A stretch of 64,000 bases of DNA from Marinomonas sp. THO17 (GCF_040436405.1 NZ_AP031575.1:62001-126000); one strand, 5' to 3'. Positions 9,871 through 19,757 are shown, counted from the stretch's first letter. Notes: generated from the letters alone by a model not told the origin. Program-made: numbers and translations.

Positions 9871-11564
9871 GGGTTCATCCCATCCTCTTGTCTTAATATA
9901 TTCTGATCGCGTTTTTCTTGATGCAAATATTCTAATTTGCGTTGCAATAAGCTACCAGGGTTGTCCTGTATTTGACGTAGCCATTGTTCCAATGCTTGTT
10001 GGCTCTCAAGTTGACTTTGAGTTTCTTGATCGCCCTTAGAGGTATTATCCTCCGCTGAATCGCTCTTGTCTTGTGTTTCGTTATTTTTGTTTATTGTTTC
10101 TTCCGGTTGAGACTCTTGCTTAGCTTGTGACTCAGATGGCCGCGATGTTTTTGAGTCTTGATCTTTCTGTGGTGAAGGGTTTGGTGTGTTTTGCTGTGAT
10201 CTTGAGTTTTGCTGTTGTTCTTTTTGTTGCGCTTTTAAATAGTCGAGGTTTTGTTTGGCAACAGTTAGTTCTGGATCTTGTTTTAGCGCTGCTTCGTAGG
10301 CTTGTATGGCTTTGTCTGATTGACCAGAAAGAGCATAGGCGTTGCCCAGGTTATAGTTATCAGAAGCGTTGCGCTCTAAGCTCTCTAAATGTTCTATGGT
10401 GTCTGAGTATTGTTCCAGCGCATAGGCCGAAGCGGCTTGCCAGTCGGGTCTTTCAAATAACTCACTGGCGGCTTGCCAATTACCTTGATCAACCAATTGT
10501 TGTGCTTTTTGGTCTTGCGTGCGGAACCAGTTTAAAGGTGATGCCATGAGGGGTTTACTTGGTAGGTTTAAAATACCAACCAATAGAAGGAAAAGTACGC
10601 CCCGACGAAATTGATAAGCCAGCCAAATTAATAATGGAATAGCGAACCAATGTCCCTGATCTTGCCAAGTGATACCTTGATTGTCTGCTTTTTCTCGATT
10701 GTCTTGTGAGTCGAATGTCTGATTTATTTTCTGTAATTCCTTGTTGGTAAGGCGGCCATGATAAAAGTGGCCATTAAGAGATTGAGTAAAGCCGCGTAAT
10801 TTTTTAATGGGGGTTTGGGGAATAATGGTTTGGTTAGCGCGTTTTAATAATCTGCCGTTCGGTAGCTTAATAGTGCCGCCTTGAGGAGTGCCGATAGCAA
10901 TCAAATTGAGACGAACGTCTTGATCCTTAAGTAACTCTGGGATGCGTACTTCATCTTGCGCAGAAATATCGTCGGTTAGCACGATTAAATGCAATACACT
11001 ATCGCTCTTGTTAAGTTTAATCGCCGTATCAATAGCATCGGCCAAATTATTACCATAGATTGGCATTATGATGGGTTCGAGGGCCAACAAAAAGTGTGTG
11101 ATGGTGTCTCTGTCTTGAGTGAAAGGGCTGATGACATAACTGTCCCCAGCGTAAGCGACTAAGGCAATGTCGCCGCCTTTGCTGCTGCTTAATATGTCAC
11201 GTACTGTTTGTTTTAGCTGAGTTTGGCGATTAGGCTGAATGTCTGTGGCGTACATGGACAGTGATTGATCCACCACAATCACGGTTTTTTCACTGCTTAA
11301 ATACATAGGTTGGGTGGTTTTTTGCCAGCTGATGCCTGCTATACCAAGCCAGCACAATAAAATGCTAAATAGTCCTAACCATTTATTTAAAGAAGGTATG
11401 TTTTGTTTCTCTTGTAAATAGGGTAGAAGATGCGAATCAACAAGGTTATTGAGCTTTTTTTGTTGATCTTGCTGGGCATGAAAGAAATACATTGCTAGTA
11501 AGCTAATGGGAATCAAGACTAGCCATTCAGGGCGATCAAAATGCAGACTATCAAATAAGGTCAT
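9864..11564 (-). CDS. BatB-type VWA protein fused to a BatC-like TPR region
   Basis: The N-terminal part is a membrane-anchored von Willebrand A domain, with two helices before and one after it. Its MIDAS begins at DQSLS (residues 99-103) and continues through LTDD. The C-terminal part carries TPR units (NYNLGNAYALSGQSDKAIQAY) and a long Gln/Ser/Glu-rich tail. In many Bat operons BatB and BatC are separate genes; here they are one 566-residue protein. The start overlaps batA by 4 nt (ATGA), indicating translational coupling. Confidence 0.9.
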   Translation of the reverse strand: MTLFDSLHFDRPEWLVLIPISLLAMYFFHAQQDQQKKLNNLVDSHLLPYLQEKQNIPSLNKWLGLFSILLCWLGIAGISWQKTTQPMYLSSEKTVIVVDQSLSMYATDIQPNRQTQLKQTVRDILSSSKGGDIALVAYAGDSYVISPFTQDRDTITHFLLALEPIIMPIYGNNLADAIDTAIKLNKSDSVLHLIVLTDDISAQDEVRIPELLKDQDVRLNLIAIGTPQGGTIKLPNGRLLKRANQTIIPQTPIKKLRGFTQSLNGHFYHGRLTNKELQKINQTFDSQDNREKADNQGITWQDQGHWFAIPLLIWLAYQFRRGVLFLLLVGILNLPSKPLMASPLNWFRTQDQKAQQLVDQGNWQAASELFERPDWQAASAYALEQYSDTIEHLESLERNASDNYNLGNAYALSGQSDKAIQAYEAALKQDPELTVAKQNLDYLKAQQKEQQQNSRSQQNTPNPSPQKDQDSKTSRPSESQAKQESQPEETINKNNETQDKSDSAEDNTSKGDQETQSQLESQQALEQWLRQIQDNPGSLLQRKLEYLHQEKRDQNILRQEDGMNPW

Positions 11565-12556
11565 TGTGCACCTCGACGTATTTGAATGCCTTTAGTGAGT
11601 GCCAGTGCGATAATCATACAAAGAATAGAAATGACAGCTAGCCAGTGAAATAAACTGGTAATAGGGCGCTGCCAGATATCTTCCGATGGGGTGGGTTCGA
11701 GTTGATCAAGCTCTTGATAAATGGCTTGTAGGTCTTCTGTACTGCGGGCTCGAAAGTAATGCCCACCGGTTTGTTGAGCTATGTCTTGTAACAGGCTTTC
11801 ATCCAAATCACTGGAGGGGTTGATGATTTTGGGGCCAAAAAAGCCTCGCATTACCATTTGCTCAGCGCCCATACCAATGGTATGTACGCGTACTTGCTGG
11901 GAGGCGGCAAAAGCCGCTGCTTGACTGGGTTGCACTCGTCCTGCTGTATTGGCACCGTCGGTCATTAGGATAAGTACTTTTTGTTCGGCTGGTTTATCTT
12001 GTAGTTGCTTGATTCCTAATCCTATGGCATCACCAATGGCGGTACGTTGCCCAGCAAAACCAATTTGTGTTTCTTGGACTAATTGATTAATGGTTTTGGT
12101 GTCAAAGCTTAATGGTGCTTGTAAGAAGGCTTTGCTACCAAAAACTATAATGCCAATACGATCACCACGGCGTTGGTTGATAAAGTCAGACAGTACCGAT
12201 TTGGCAACCTGTAAACGATCAGCAACTTGGTTTTCTAATGTCATGTCGGTAATTTTCATGCTGCCCGAAAGGTCTAAGGCAATCAATAAATCTCGCCCAG
12301 AAGGTGTTACTTGAGTGGGGTCTCCCAACCAAGTTGGGCGACTCATTCCTAAGACTAAGGTAACCCACGCCAGCCAGAGCATTAGTTTGGCAAGTTTGGT
12401 ATGACTTGAAATACGGCTTTTGCTTTGATTTTCAATCAACTCACGACTGTGAGCCCACCAAATGGCGGCGTAAATCGTCTGTGCGCGTGGCAGTTTGCTG
12501 ACCAGCCAAGGCAGTGGCAACAGCACGAATACCCAAGGCCAAATAAACTCAAGCAC
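11561..12556 (-). CDS. batA: BatA-type VWA-domain membrane protein
   Basis: A von Willebrand A domain protein with the metal-ion-dependent adhesion site DLSGS at residues 95-99 and a later TDGANTAG motif. Hydrophobic segments near the N-terminus (about 5-20 and 56-72) and at the C-terminus (about 305-325) anchor it in the inner membrane. At 331 residues it matches BatA. It overlaps the DUF4381 gene by 8 nt and batB by 4 nt. MoxR ATPases are thought to act on such VWA partners as chaperones, which is known for the family rather than shown here. Confidence 0.92.
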   Translation of the reverse strand: MLEFIWPWVFVLLPLPWLVSKLPRAQTIYAAIWWAHSRELIENQSKSRISSHTKLAKLMLWLAWVTLVLGMSRPTWLGDPTQVTPSGRDLLIALDLSGSMKITDMTLENQVADRLQVAKSVLSDFINQRRGDRIGIIVFGSKAFLQAPLSFDTKTINQLVQETQIGFAGQRTAIGDAIGLGIKQLQDKPAEQKVLILMTDGANTAGRVQPSQAAAFAASQQVRVHTIGMGAEQMVMRGFFGPKIINPSSDLDESLLQDIAQQTGGHYFRARSTEDLQAIYQELDQLEPTPSEDIWQRPITSLFHWLAVISILCMIIALALTKGIQIRRGAQ

Positions 12557-13025
12557 GATGCCTCCTGATCCAGTATCGGGTCGTTGCTATCATGGTGTCT
12601 AGTCGTTCTTTGTCTAACGCTACGTGTTGCTGGTAGGGTGCCGAAATAAAAATGTCGCCTAACTGTGAAAACTGGCGTTTTGTTGGCATGTCTATATCAA
12701 GATAAGCAACTAACTCTCGGCTGCTGAGTGCGGCTTTTTGCTCTTGACCTAAACTCACCAAACAACGGCGTATCAATTCGTGACACAGAACAATGGTATC
12801 TTTGGCTGAACATTGTGGAAGTTTGCTGTTAAGCAGGGCAAGTGCTTCTCGTCGATAGGCGCGTTTATGATAGCGTCTTATCCACCACCAAATTACCATC
12901 ATGATGCTACTCAATAAAACAACAATTATTGGCCAAGTCCACCAAACTGGTGGCCACATGGCAATGGCATCAGGCAGTAGGTAGGCTTTATTAGGCAACT
13001 CAGTGGCGGAGGTGGATGGTATCAT
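12549..13025 (-). CDS. DUF4381 membrane protein of the MoxR/Bat operon
   Basis: A 158-residue protein with one N-terminal membrane helix (WPIIVVLLSSIMMVIWWWI) after a short periplasmic stretch containing MWPPVWW, then a basic helical cytoplasmic domain. This architecture and its place between DUF58 and batA match DUF4381. Its ATG overlaps the stop of the DUF58 gene (TAATG). Function is unknown; membership of the operon suggests it is a structural partner of the VWA proteins. Confidence 0.85.
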   Translation of the reverse strand: MIPSTSATELPNKAYLLPDAIAMWPPVWWTWPIIVVLLSSIMMVIWWWIRRYHKRAYRREALALLNSKLPQCSAKDTIVLCHELIRRCLVSLGQEQKAALSSRELVAYLDIDMPTKRQFSQLGDIFISAPYQQHVALDKERLDTMIATTRYWIRRHRA

Positions 13026-13936
13026 TAACCTAGCGCTCCCATAGAAAGTAAACTTCTGGCAATGCCTTCAGGTGGTTCGCCTAGATCAAATAGAAGATGC
13101 TCTATACCTAAATGGTTTAACTTGTGTTTGAGTTGCTGGTTATGTTTGATAAAGCTAGCACGGGCTAACTCTGCACTAGTATGACTAACATTGACTAGAT
13201 CACTGCCTTTGGCATGTTTTATATGGTACTGTCCTGCAGCCAAATTAAAGGCGTTGTCGTCAATAATTTGTACCCAAAAAACCTTGTTGTGCTCCGCCAA
13301 ATAATGCAAGTGTGCCAGCTCTTGAGGGGACAGTGACTGCTTATCTGTCAGTAGTATGATGTCTTTGTTTCTCATCTTTTTGGTAATGGCATCAGGCTTG
13401 GCAATTTGCAAACTGGCTTGGGCTTGGCTGCGATTGATAATCTGGCTAGCGCGAGACAGCAGTTGAAACAGCATAGACAGATTGCTCAACTTTTGTTGTT
13501 GGTGATCTTCACCAGCAAAACAAAGACGATAAGTAAGCACATCACCTTGTTGTTGACTTCGCCAAGCAATGATAGCGGCCAGTTGAATAAACCGAGTGGC
13601 AATGAAAGTATGGCGTGTGCCGAAATAGGCATCTGCCGAAAGATCCAGCATTAGCAAGCGCTGATGTTCGTGCTCTTGTGCGTATAGGCGAGTATGGGCT
13701 TTTCCTGTGCGAGCGGTAACTCGCCAATCAATGTGACGCAAATCATCGCTTGGTTGATAAGCCCGCAACTCCAGCATTTCCAAGCCTTGGCCTTTTAGGT
13801 GTGAGTATTTATCACCCGTGTTGAACGCGTAATGCTTGGCTTTTGGTGCGCGTCCTAAATGTTTCGCGTAATGGGCAAATACAGCAAAATCCGTTTCTGT
13901 AAGTTCTGGTGAAACGGGTGACAACAATAAGCTCAT
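13025..13936 (-). CDS. DUF58 domain protein
   Basis: Proteins of this family sit next to moxR genes and carry a degenerate VWA-like fold. The conserved DUF58 segment is visible at about residues 65-90 (LRHIDWRVTARTGKAHTRLY), followed by the VWA-like strand LLMLDLSADAYFG. Length (303 residues) is typical. It begins 18 nt after the moxR stop. No enzymatic role is known. Confidence 0.92.
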   Translation of the reverse strand: MSLLLSPVSPELTETDFAVFAHYAKHLGRAPKAKHYAFNTGDKYSHLKGQGLEMLELRAYQPSDDLRHIDWRVTARTGKAHTRLYAQEHEHQRLLMLDLSADAYFGTRHTFIATRFIQLAAIIAWRSQQQGDVLTYRLCFAGEDHQQQKLSNLSMLFQLLSRASQIINRSQAQASLQIAKPDAITKKMRNKDIILLTDKQSLSPQELAHLHYLAEHNKVFWVQIIDDNAFNLAAGQYHIKHAKGSDLVNVSHTSAELARASFIKHNQQLKHKLNHLGIEHLLFDLGEPPEGIARSLLSMGALG

Positions 13937-13954
13937 AGTGCAATCACCTGTTGA

Positions 13955-14923
13955 TCAAAGTGTTGGCACATGACTTATCAGGCGACCTAATAGATCGTCG
14001 GTAGAAAGACCACTGGCTTGAGCTTCAAAGGAAGTAATGACGCGATGGCGCAGAACGGGTAAAGCCACTCGGCGCACATCGTCTGGAGTCACAAAGTCAC
14101 GTCCTTCTAGCATGGCATTGGCGCGGGCGCAGCGATCCAAGGCGAGGGTGCCGCGTGGGCTTGCGCCAAATTCTATTAGGTGCAGATCTTGTGCTTCTTT
14201 ACCCAGGAAAAGTTCTGGTTGGCGTGTGGCCATGACCAGTTGCACTATGTACTGTTCAACGTTTTCTGACATATATAAGCTTAGCGCTTGCTGTTGCAGA
14301 GCCAGAATTTGTTCAGGGTGACACAATGCTTGCACTGTACTGTCTTGAGTTTTATGTAGATCTTGTTGACGCACCAAACGTAATACTTCGAGTTCGCTTT
14401 TAGCGCTTGGGTAAGCCAAATTAATCTTCATCATAAAGCGATCAAGCTGGGCTTCAGGTAATGGGTAAGTCCCTTCTTGCTCAATAGGGTTTTGGGTGGC
14501 GATAACGAAGAACAAAGGTGGCAAAGCGTAACTTTGATTGCCCACTGTGACTTGTTGTTCGCCCATGGCTTCCAGTAGGGCGGATTGTACTTTTGCGGGG
14601 GCTCGGTTGATTTCGTCTGCCAACACTATGTCATTAATAATTGGGCCAGGTACGAAACTAAATTGCCCGGTTTCTTGTTGGTAAATGTCTGATCCCGTAA
14701 TGTCACCTGGTAACAAATCAGGCGTAAATTGAATGCGTTGGAAACGACCTTCAATGGCATTGGCGAGGGCTTTTGCGGCAGTGGTCTTGGCAATGCCTGG
14801 TGGACCTTCTAATAGCACATGACCATTGGCGATTAATGCCACTAACAATTCGTGTGTTAAATCCTCCTGACCAATAATGGCTTGATTGAGATGATCTTTT
14901 AACTGCTCAACAAGAGATAGCAT
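13955..14923 (-). CDS. MoxR-family AAA+ ATPase
   Basis: First gene of the six- or seven-gene Bat-type operon. MoxR ATPases are thought to act as chaperones that insert metal ions or activate VWA-domain partners. The Walker A motif is EGPPGIAKT (about residues 38-46), Walker B is VLADEINRAPAK, and sensor 1 is FFVIATQNPIEQEGTYPLPEAQ split over the next strand. Length (322 residues) is standard. The likely promoter region (14924-15052) is shared with the divergent DUF2835 gene. Confidence 0.95.
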   Translation of the reverse strand: MLSLVEQLKDHLNQAIIGQEDLTHELLVALIANGHVLLEGPPGIAKTTAAKALANAIEGRFQRIQFTPDLLPGDITGSDIYQQETGQFSFVPGPIINDIVLADEINRAPAKVQSALLEAMGEQQVTVGNQSYALPPLFFVIATQNPIEQEGTYPLPEAQLDRFMMKINLAYPSAKSELEVLRLVRQQDLHKTQDSTVQALCHPEQILALQQQALSLYMSENVEQYIVQLVMATRQPELFLGKEAQDLHLIEFGASPRGTLALDRCARANAMLEGRDFVTPDDVRRVALPVLRHRVITSFEAQASGLSTDDLLGRLISHVPTL

Positions 14924-14945
14924 CGAATTGAGGTTCCTTATACTT

Positions 14946-14975
14946 CTGTCAATAATCGAATGAAAACTTTATAAT
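14946..14975 (+). promoter_or_regulatory. Possible promoter for the DUF2835-pyrD unit
   Basis: A perfect TATAAT at 14970-14975 has CTGTCA at 14946-14951, 18 nt upstream, as a weak -35 element. Transcription would begin about 70 nt before the DUF2835 start. Confidence 0.4.
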
Positions 14976-15052
14976 AGCGCCCATCTTATCGGATTCAAAT
15001 CTTTACGCACAGAGCTAACTTTGTAAGGGTAACGTAAGCGCGGAACGGAAAA

Positions 15053-15274
15053 ATGGCAAAAATTGTACTAACGGTGGCTTTGCCTGCTTTTAAATATGAG
15101 GCCATGTATGCTGGTGCCGCCAAAAACTTGGTTGCCAGCAGTTTGGATGGGCGCAAAGTACAATTACCATTATCTGCTTTTCAATCTTTTGTGACACACC
15201 AAGGGATTCATGGTCTGTTTGAAGTGGAATTTGATGATAGGAATAAATTGGTTGGTGTGACTAGACTCAAATAA
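15053..15274 (+). CDS. DUF2835 family small protein
   Basis: A 73-residue protein with the DUF2835 pattern: an N-terminal hydrophobic strand, a [21 protein letters not shown] core, and the conserved [15 protein letters not shown] ending. Function is unknown. It starts with a good ATG and lies 38 nt upstream of pyrD, so the two may be co-transcribed. Confidence 0.8.
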   Translation: MAKIVLTVALPAFKYEAMYAGAAKNLVASSLDGRKVQLPLSAFQSFVTHQGIHGLFEVEFDDRNKLVGVTRLK

Positions 15275-15312
15275 CCGCTGCCAACTTAGATGACGTATTC
15301 AGGAGCTTTTGT

Positions 15313-16353
15313 ATGTATCAGTTTGCCCGCTCGCTATTGTTTAAACTTGACCCCGAAGTATCTCATGAGCTTTCTTTGGATATGCTCGCGGCGAGCAGTC
15401 GATTGGGCTTGAATAAGCTGTTTGCGGATTTACCCAATACCAAACCGGTTGATCTGATGGGGTTAAGATTTCCGAATGCGGTGGGCTTGGCCGCAGGATT
15501 GGATAAAAATGCCGATGCATTTGAAGCCCTTGGGGCCATGGGATTTGGCTTTGTGGAAGTAGGTACTGTGACCCCCAGAGGGCAGGCGGGTAACCCCAAG
15601 CCACGTCTTTTTCGTTTGCCTGAACATCAAGCCATCATTAATCGCATGGGGTTTAATAACAAAGGTGTTGATCACCTTGTGTCGCGTATTAAAAAGCACA
15701 AGTATCCGGGTATTTTGGGCGTTAATATTGGTAAAAATTTGACTACCTCAGTAGAAGATGCAGCGGCGGATTATTTAGCTTGCTTAGAAGCCGTGATGCC
15801 TTATGCGGATTACGTCACCGCTAACATCAGTTCGCCAAATACCCCAGGCCTGCGTAGTTTACAGTTTGGCGAAAGTCTAGCGGAATTGATTTCGCCTTTG
15901 GTATCCGCCCGTGACCGCTTTCAAGAAGAGCACGGAAAATGTGTGCCTTTGGCGGTGAAAATTGCCCCAGACATGAGCGACGATGAAATCAAATTGGTGG
16001 CAGATACCCTAGTTGAGCAAAAAGTAGATGCCATCATTGCTACCAATACGACTTTATCTCGGGATGCTGTTACAGATCATCCTTTGTCGGAAGAAGCCGG
16101 TGGTCTGAGTGGTGCGCCTTTAAATGAAGCATCGACACACGTGGTGTATGTGCTTGCTGAGCATTTAAAAGATGCTTTACCTATTATTGGCGTTGGCGGT
16201 ATTAGCACGGGAGCTGATGCCGTTGAGAAACTCCAAGCGGGTGCGAGTTTGGTGCAAATCTACTCTGGTTTTATTTATCGTGGGCCAGAGTTGGTGAAAG
16301 AGGCTGTTGCTAGTACCGATGCTTATTATCGAGAGCTTGATTTGAATAAGTAA
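15313..16353 (+). CDS. pyrD: Dihydroorotate dehydrogenase (quinone), class 2
   Basis: FMN enzyme of pyrimidine synthesis that oxidises dihydroorotate to orotate and passes electrons to the membrane quinone pool. The N-terminal amphipathic helix ([22 protein letters not shown]) marks the membrane-associated class 2. Key signatures are [32 protein letters not shown], the [11 protein letters not shown] segment with the class 2 catalytic serine, and IIGVGGIS for FMN phosphate binding. AGGAGC precedes the ATG. Confidence 0.97.
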   Translation: MYQFARSLLFKLDPEVSHELSLDMLAASSRLGLNKLFADLPNTKPVDLMGLRFPNAVGLAAGLDKNADAFEALGAMGFGFVEVGTVTPRGQAGNPKPRLFRLPEHQAIINRMGFNNKGVDHLVSRIKKHKYPGILGVNIGKNLTTSVEDAAADYLACLEAVMPYADYVTANISSPNTPGLRSLQFGESLAELISPLVSARDRFQEEHGKCVPLAVKIAPDMSDDEIKLVADTLVEQKVDAIIATNTTLSRDAVTDHPLSEEAGGLSGAPLNEASTHVVYVLAEHLKDALPIIGVGGISTGADAVEKLQAGASLVQIYSGFIYRGPELVKEAVASTDAYYRELDLNK

Positions 16354-16396
16354 TTAAGCGGAATGATTTGCCTGTGTCGTTTGACGGCACAGTACG

Positions 16397-16428
16397 AGGC
16401 GGGATTCATATCCCGCCTTTGTTATTTT
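16397..16428 (+). terminator. Rho-independent terminator after pyrD
   Basis: A 9-bp GC-rich stem (16397-16405 with 16410-16418) has a 4-nt loop, followed by a T-rich stretch. Confidence 0.75.
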
Positions 16429-16471
16429 GGCGAAACCGCCAAACATTGAATTTAATCAAAAGTAGCCATAA

Positions 16472-18640
16472 ATGAACCCTATGACAGACACACCTGAATC
16501 AAGCCTATACGCTTTAGAAATTACTTGCCCAATTGGCATGGAAAACGTACTTGAAAAAGAATTGCATGCTGAAGGTTTAACACAGACGCGTTTAGGTGAG
16601 GCTCAGGTAAAGCTCACCACGGATTTAACCGGTATCTATACCGCTTGCTTGTGGTCGCGTGTTGGTACTCGAGTCATGCTGCCCATTAGTCAGTTTAAGA
16701 TGGAAACAGCGGATGACTTATATGCAGGTGTCAAAGCCATTAATTGGTCTGAGCATTTATCTGTAACCAATACCATTGCTATTGATTGTCATGGTACCAA
16801 CCATCACATCCGTAACACTCAGTTTGGTGCGGTTCGCACCAAAGATGCAATCGCAGATTACTTTGTTGCTCTGACAGGTCAGCGTCCAAGCGTTGAAAAG
16901 AATCAGCCGGATGTGCGTATTGCAGTGCGTATTAAGCGTGACCAAGTGACGGTCAGTATCGACTTGTCAGGTGAAAGTATGCATAGACGCAGCTATCGCC
17001 AGCAGGGTTCGATGGCGCCTTTGAAAGAAAACCTTGCTGCGGGTTTATTGCTGCGAGCAGGGTGGCACAAAGACACACAATGGCGTCAGTTGATTGATCC
17101 TATGTGTGGTTCGGGCACCTTTTTGGTCGAAGCCGCTTTGATGTCATTGGACATAGCACCAGGTTTACGTCGTCATTACTGGGGCTTTAAAGGCTGGAAG
17201 CAGCATGATCATAGATTGTGGCAACAACTGAATGATTTGGCTAAAAATCGTAAAAAAGATCCTCAGACTTTAGGAGTGCGTTTTCAGGGCACAGATCGTG
17301 AGCAAAAATCCATCGCAGCAGCCCGTGAAAACATTAAACGTGCAGGTTTAACGGGTGTGATTGATGTGACCTTGTCACCTTTTCAGCAACATGAATTTGA
17401 TATTGATAGCAGCCAAACGGGACTGGTGATTACCAACCCTCCTTATGGTGAGCGGCTTGGAGACGAGATGGCATTGATTGCCTTATATCGTCAATTGGGA
17501 GAATGGGTGGTGAACCATGCAAAAGGTTGGCAATTGATGATGTTGACCAGTAATCATCAATTGGCGCGCCAGATTCCTGTTCGTCCAGAGAAAAGTACTC
17601 GTGTCATCAATGGTGGTATTGAATGTCGTGCTTATCAATTTCCAGTAACCGACAACACTATTAAAGCCGATGCTGTGGCGCAATCTGTTATGACTCCGGG
17701 GGCTCAAATGGTGGCGAACCGTTTGCAGAAAAACCTTAAGAAGATGAAAAAATGGCTGGAGCGTAACAAAATTCAATGTTTTAGAGTGTACGATGCGGAT
17801 ATGCCCGAATACGCTGTAGCCATCGATTTGTATCAGGACTGGGCGCACGTTCAAGAATATCAGGCACCGAAAAGTGTTGATCCAGAAAAAGCAAAGCAGA
17901 GACTGTTTGAAGTGGTGTCTGCTATTCCTAGTGCCTTGCAGATTGCTGAATCCAATGTAGTCGTGAAGCATCGTCAGCGTCAGGCAGGCAAAGGTCAGTA
18001 TGAAAAACTGGATCAGTCGCAGCATGAAATGGTGGTGGAAGAGCACGGTTGTGACTTCATTGTTAACTTGAAGGACTACTTGGATACAGGTTTGTTTCTT
18101 GATCATAGGCCAGTGCGCAAATTGATTCAGGAGAAAGCCAATGGTGTTCGTTTTCTGAATTTATTCTGTTATACCGCATCGGCTTCTGTACATGCAGGTC
18201 AAGGGGGCGCGCGTTCTACTTTGAGCGTAGATATGTCTAATACCTATACGGATTGGGCGCGTCGTAACATAGTATTAAATGAATTTTCTGAACGAGATCA
18301 TAGGGTAGAAAGAGCGGACTGTTTTGAATGGTTAAAACAAAACAAAGACGAGTTTGATCTGATTTTTATGGATCCGCCAACGTTTTCTAATTCCAAAAAA
18401 ATGGCCGATGTTTTGGACATTCAGCGTGATCACGGCGAACTAGTACGTTTGGCTATGGCGAGATTGGCAACAGGCGGCGAGCTGATTTTCTCAAACAATT
18501 ATCGACGTTTTTGTTTAGACGAGGATTTGTTGAATGACTTTGACGTTGAAGACATCACTAAATCTACCTTAGATCCAGATTTTGAACGCAACAACAAGAT
18601 ACACCAATGTTATATCATCAAACATAAATCTGGGCGTTAG
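16472..18640 (+). CDS. rlmL: Bifunctional 23S rRNA methyltransferase RlmKL
   Basis: Fused enzyme that makes m2G2445 (RlmL half) and m7G2069 (RlmK half) in 23S rRNA. The N-terminus carries a THUMP domain, then an RlmL methyltransferase with DPMCGSGTFLVEA and the catalytic ITNPPYGERLG motif. The C-terminal RlmK-type Rossmann domain has FLNLFCYTASASVHAG and FMDPPTFSNSKKM. Length (722 residues) is close to the E. coli protein. A second in-frame ATG at 16481 is an alternative start. The gene is monocistronic by spacing. Confidence 0.96.
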   Translation: MNPMTDTPESSLYALEITCPIGMENVLEKELHAEGLTQTRLGEAQVKLTTDLTGIYTACLWSRVGTRVMLPISQFKMETADDLYAGVKAINWSEHLSVTNTIAIDCHGTNHHIRNTQFGAVRTKDAIADYFVALTGQRPSVEKNQPDVRIAVRIKRDQVTVSIDLSGESMHRRSYRQQGSMAPLKENLAAGLLLRAGWHKDTQWRQLIDPMCGSGTFLVEAALMSLDIAPGLRRHYWGFKGWKQHDHRLWQQLNDLAKNRKKDPQTLGVRFQGTDREQKSIAAARENIKRAGLTGVIDVTLSPFQQHEFDIDSSQTGLVITNPPYGERLGDEMALIALYRQLGEWVVNHAKGWQLMMLTSNHQLARQIPVRPEKSTRVINGGIECRAYQFPVTDNTIKADAVAQSVMTPGAQMVANRLQKNLKKMKKWLERNKIQCFRVYDADMPEYAVAIDLYQDWAHVQEYQAPKSVDPEKAKQRLFEVVSAIPSALQIAESNVVVKHRQRQAGKGQYEKLDQSQHEMVVEEHGCDFIVNLKDYLDTGLFLDHRPVRKLIQEKANGVRFLNLFCYTASASVHAGQGGARSTLSVDMSNTYTDWARRNIVLNEFSERDHRVERADCFEWLKQNKDEFDLIFMDPPTFSNSKKMADVLDIQRDHGELVRLAMARLATGGELIFSNNYRRFCLDEDLLNDFDVEDITKSTLDPDFERNNKIHQCYIIKHKSGR

Positions 18641-18733
18641 ATGAGGAATCCAGTATAATTTCTTGAAAATTTTATAAAATCTATTTTTTTATAATTAAAT
18701 CATTGTTTTTAAAGAGCTTATAAGTTTCCTAAT

Positions 18734-19591
18734 ATGAGAAAAACATTTCGTCTTGTGATCAGTTGTCCCGATCGTGTTGGGATTGTTGCGGCAGTCAGTC
18801 ATTTTTTAAATGAGCGCTCTGGCTCGATTATTGAAGCCAGTCACCATACTGACTTAGAACAAAAATGGTTTTTCATGCGTCATGATATTGATGCTGAAAG
18901 CCTATCGATTGATGTGGATACTTTCCGTAAGGAATTCTCTTCGATCGCTGAAGAATTCAATATGCGTTGGTACGTGAAGGACAGTGAAGATCGTCCTAAA
19001 GTCATTCTAATGGCAACCAAAGAATCCCATTGTCTAAACGACATCATGCATCGCTGGCATACTGGTGAGCTGGCGTGTGAAATCGTTGGTGTGATTGCCA
19101 ATCATGAAGACCTTCGTTCTATGGTGGAATGGTACAATGTGCCTTATTTCTGCATTCCTGTGCCGAAAGAAGACAAGATGCCAGCATTTCAAGAAATTGA
19201 GGCGCGTATTGATGAAACGGACGCAGACACAATTGTGCTAGCCCGTTATATGCAAATATTTCCAGAATATTTGTGTGAAAAATACAAGCATCGCGTGATT
19301 AATATTCACCACAGTTTCTTGCCTTCCTTTATTGGCGCTAAGCCATATCACCAAGCCGCGGTGCGCGGTGTGAAATTGATCGGGGCCACTTGTCATTATG
19401 TGACGGCTGACCTGGATGCTGGGCCTATCATTGAACAAGACGTTATCCGTGTTCGCCACAGTCATTCTGCGGAAGACATGGTGCGGTTAGGGAAAGACAT
19501 TGAAAAGCTAGTACTGTCTCGTGGTCTACGTTATCACTTGGAAGACAGGGTACTGGTTCATGGTAACAAAACGGTAGTCTTTGCTGATTAA
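18734..19591 (+). CDS. purU: Formyltetrahydrofolate deformylase
   Basis: Hydrolyses 10-formyl-tetrahydrofolate to formate and tetrahydrofolate, balancing one-carbon pools. An N-terminal ACT domain (SCPDRVGIVAAVSHFL) is joined to a formyltransferase-type catalytic domain with NIHHSFLPSF and the ATCHYVTADLDAGPII motif containing the active-site Asp. Length (285 residues) matches the family. The upstream region is very AT-rich, with a TATAAT at 18690-18695 but no convincing -35 at normal spacing. Confidence 0.96.
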   Translation: MRKTFRLVISCPDRVGIVAAVSHFLNERSGSIIEASHHTDLEQKWFFMRHDIDAESLSIDVDTFRKEFSSIAEEFNMRWYVKDSEDRPKVILMATKESHCLNDIMHRWHTGELACEIVGVIANHEDLRSMVEWYNVPYFCIPVPKEDKMPAFQEIEARIDETDADTIVLARYMQIFPEYLCEKYKHRVINIHHSFLPSFIGAKPYHQAAVRGVKLIGATCHYVTADLDAGPIIEQDVIRVRHSHSAEDMVRLGKDIEKLVLSRGLRYHLEDRVLVHGNKTVVFAD

Positions 19592-19614
19592 ACGTAGCAA
19601 CTAACTTATGCAGT

Positions 19615-19649
19615 AAAAAATGGAAGGCTTGGGCTTTCCATTTTTTTTA
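19615..19649 (+). terminator. Rho-independent terminator after purU
   Basis: An inverted repeat (about 19615-19628 with 19633-19646, one G-T pair) has a short loop and is followed by a long T-run. Confidence 0.85.
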
Positions 19650-19705
19650 TGTTTTTTTAATTTTTGTAATCTTAAGTGAGTGGGCATCTTCGTTTTCCCG
19701 AAAAG

Positions 19706-19740
19706 CGTCTATAGTTAACGAATGACTATAGTAAGAGACG
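19706..19740 (+). repeat. Inverted repeat before a small unknown gene
   Basis: CTATAGT (19709-19715) and ACTATAG (19725-19731) are perfect inverted arms around 9 nt, with CGTCT / AGACG as partial outer arms. It lies immediately before the gene starting at 19758 and could be an operator or leader hairpin. Confidence 0.4.
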
Positions 19741-19757
19741 GCTTTAAGAGGGAAATT

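Noticed and set aside
17483..18106. A 207-residue minus-strand frame.
   Set aside because: It lies wholly inside rlmKL, has no ribosome site or family features, and is a shadow of that gene.
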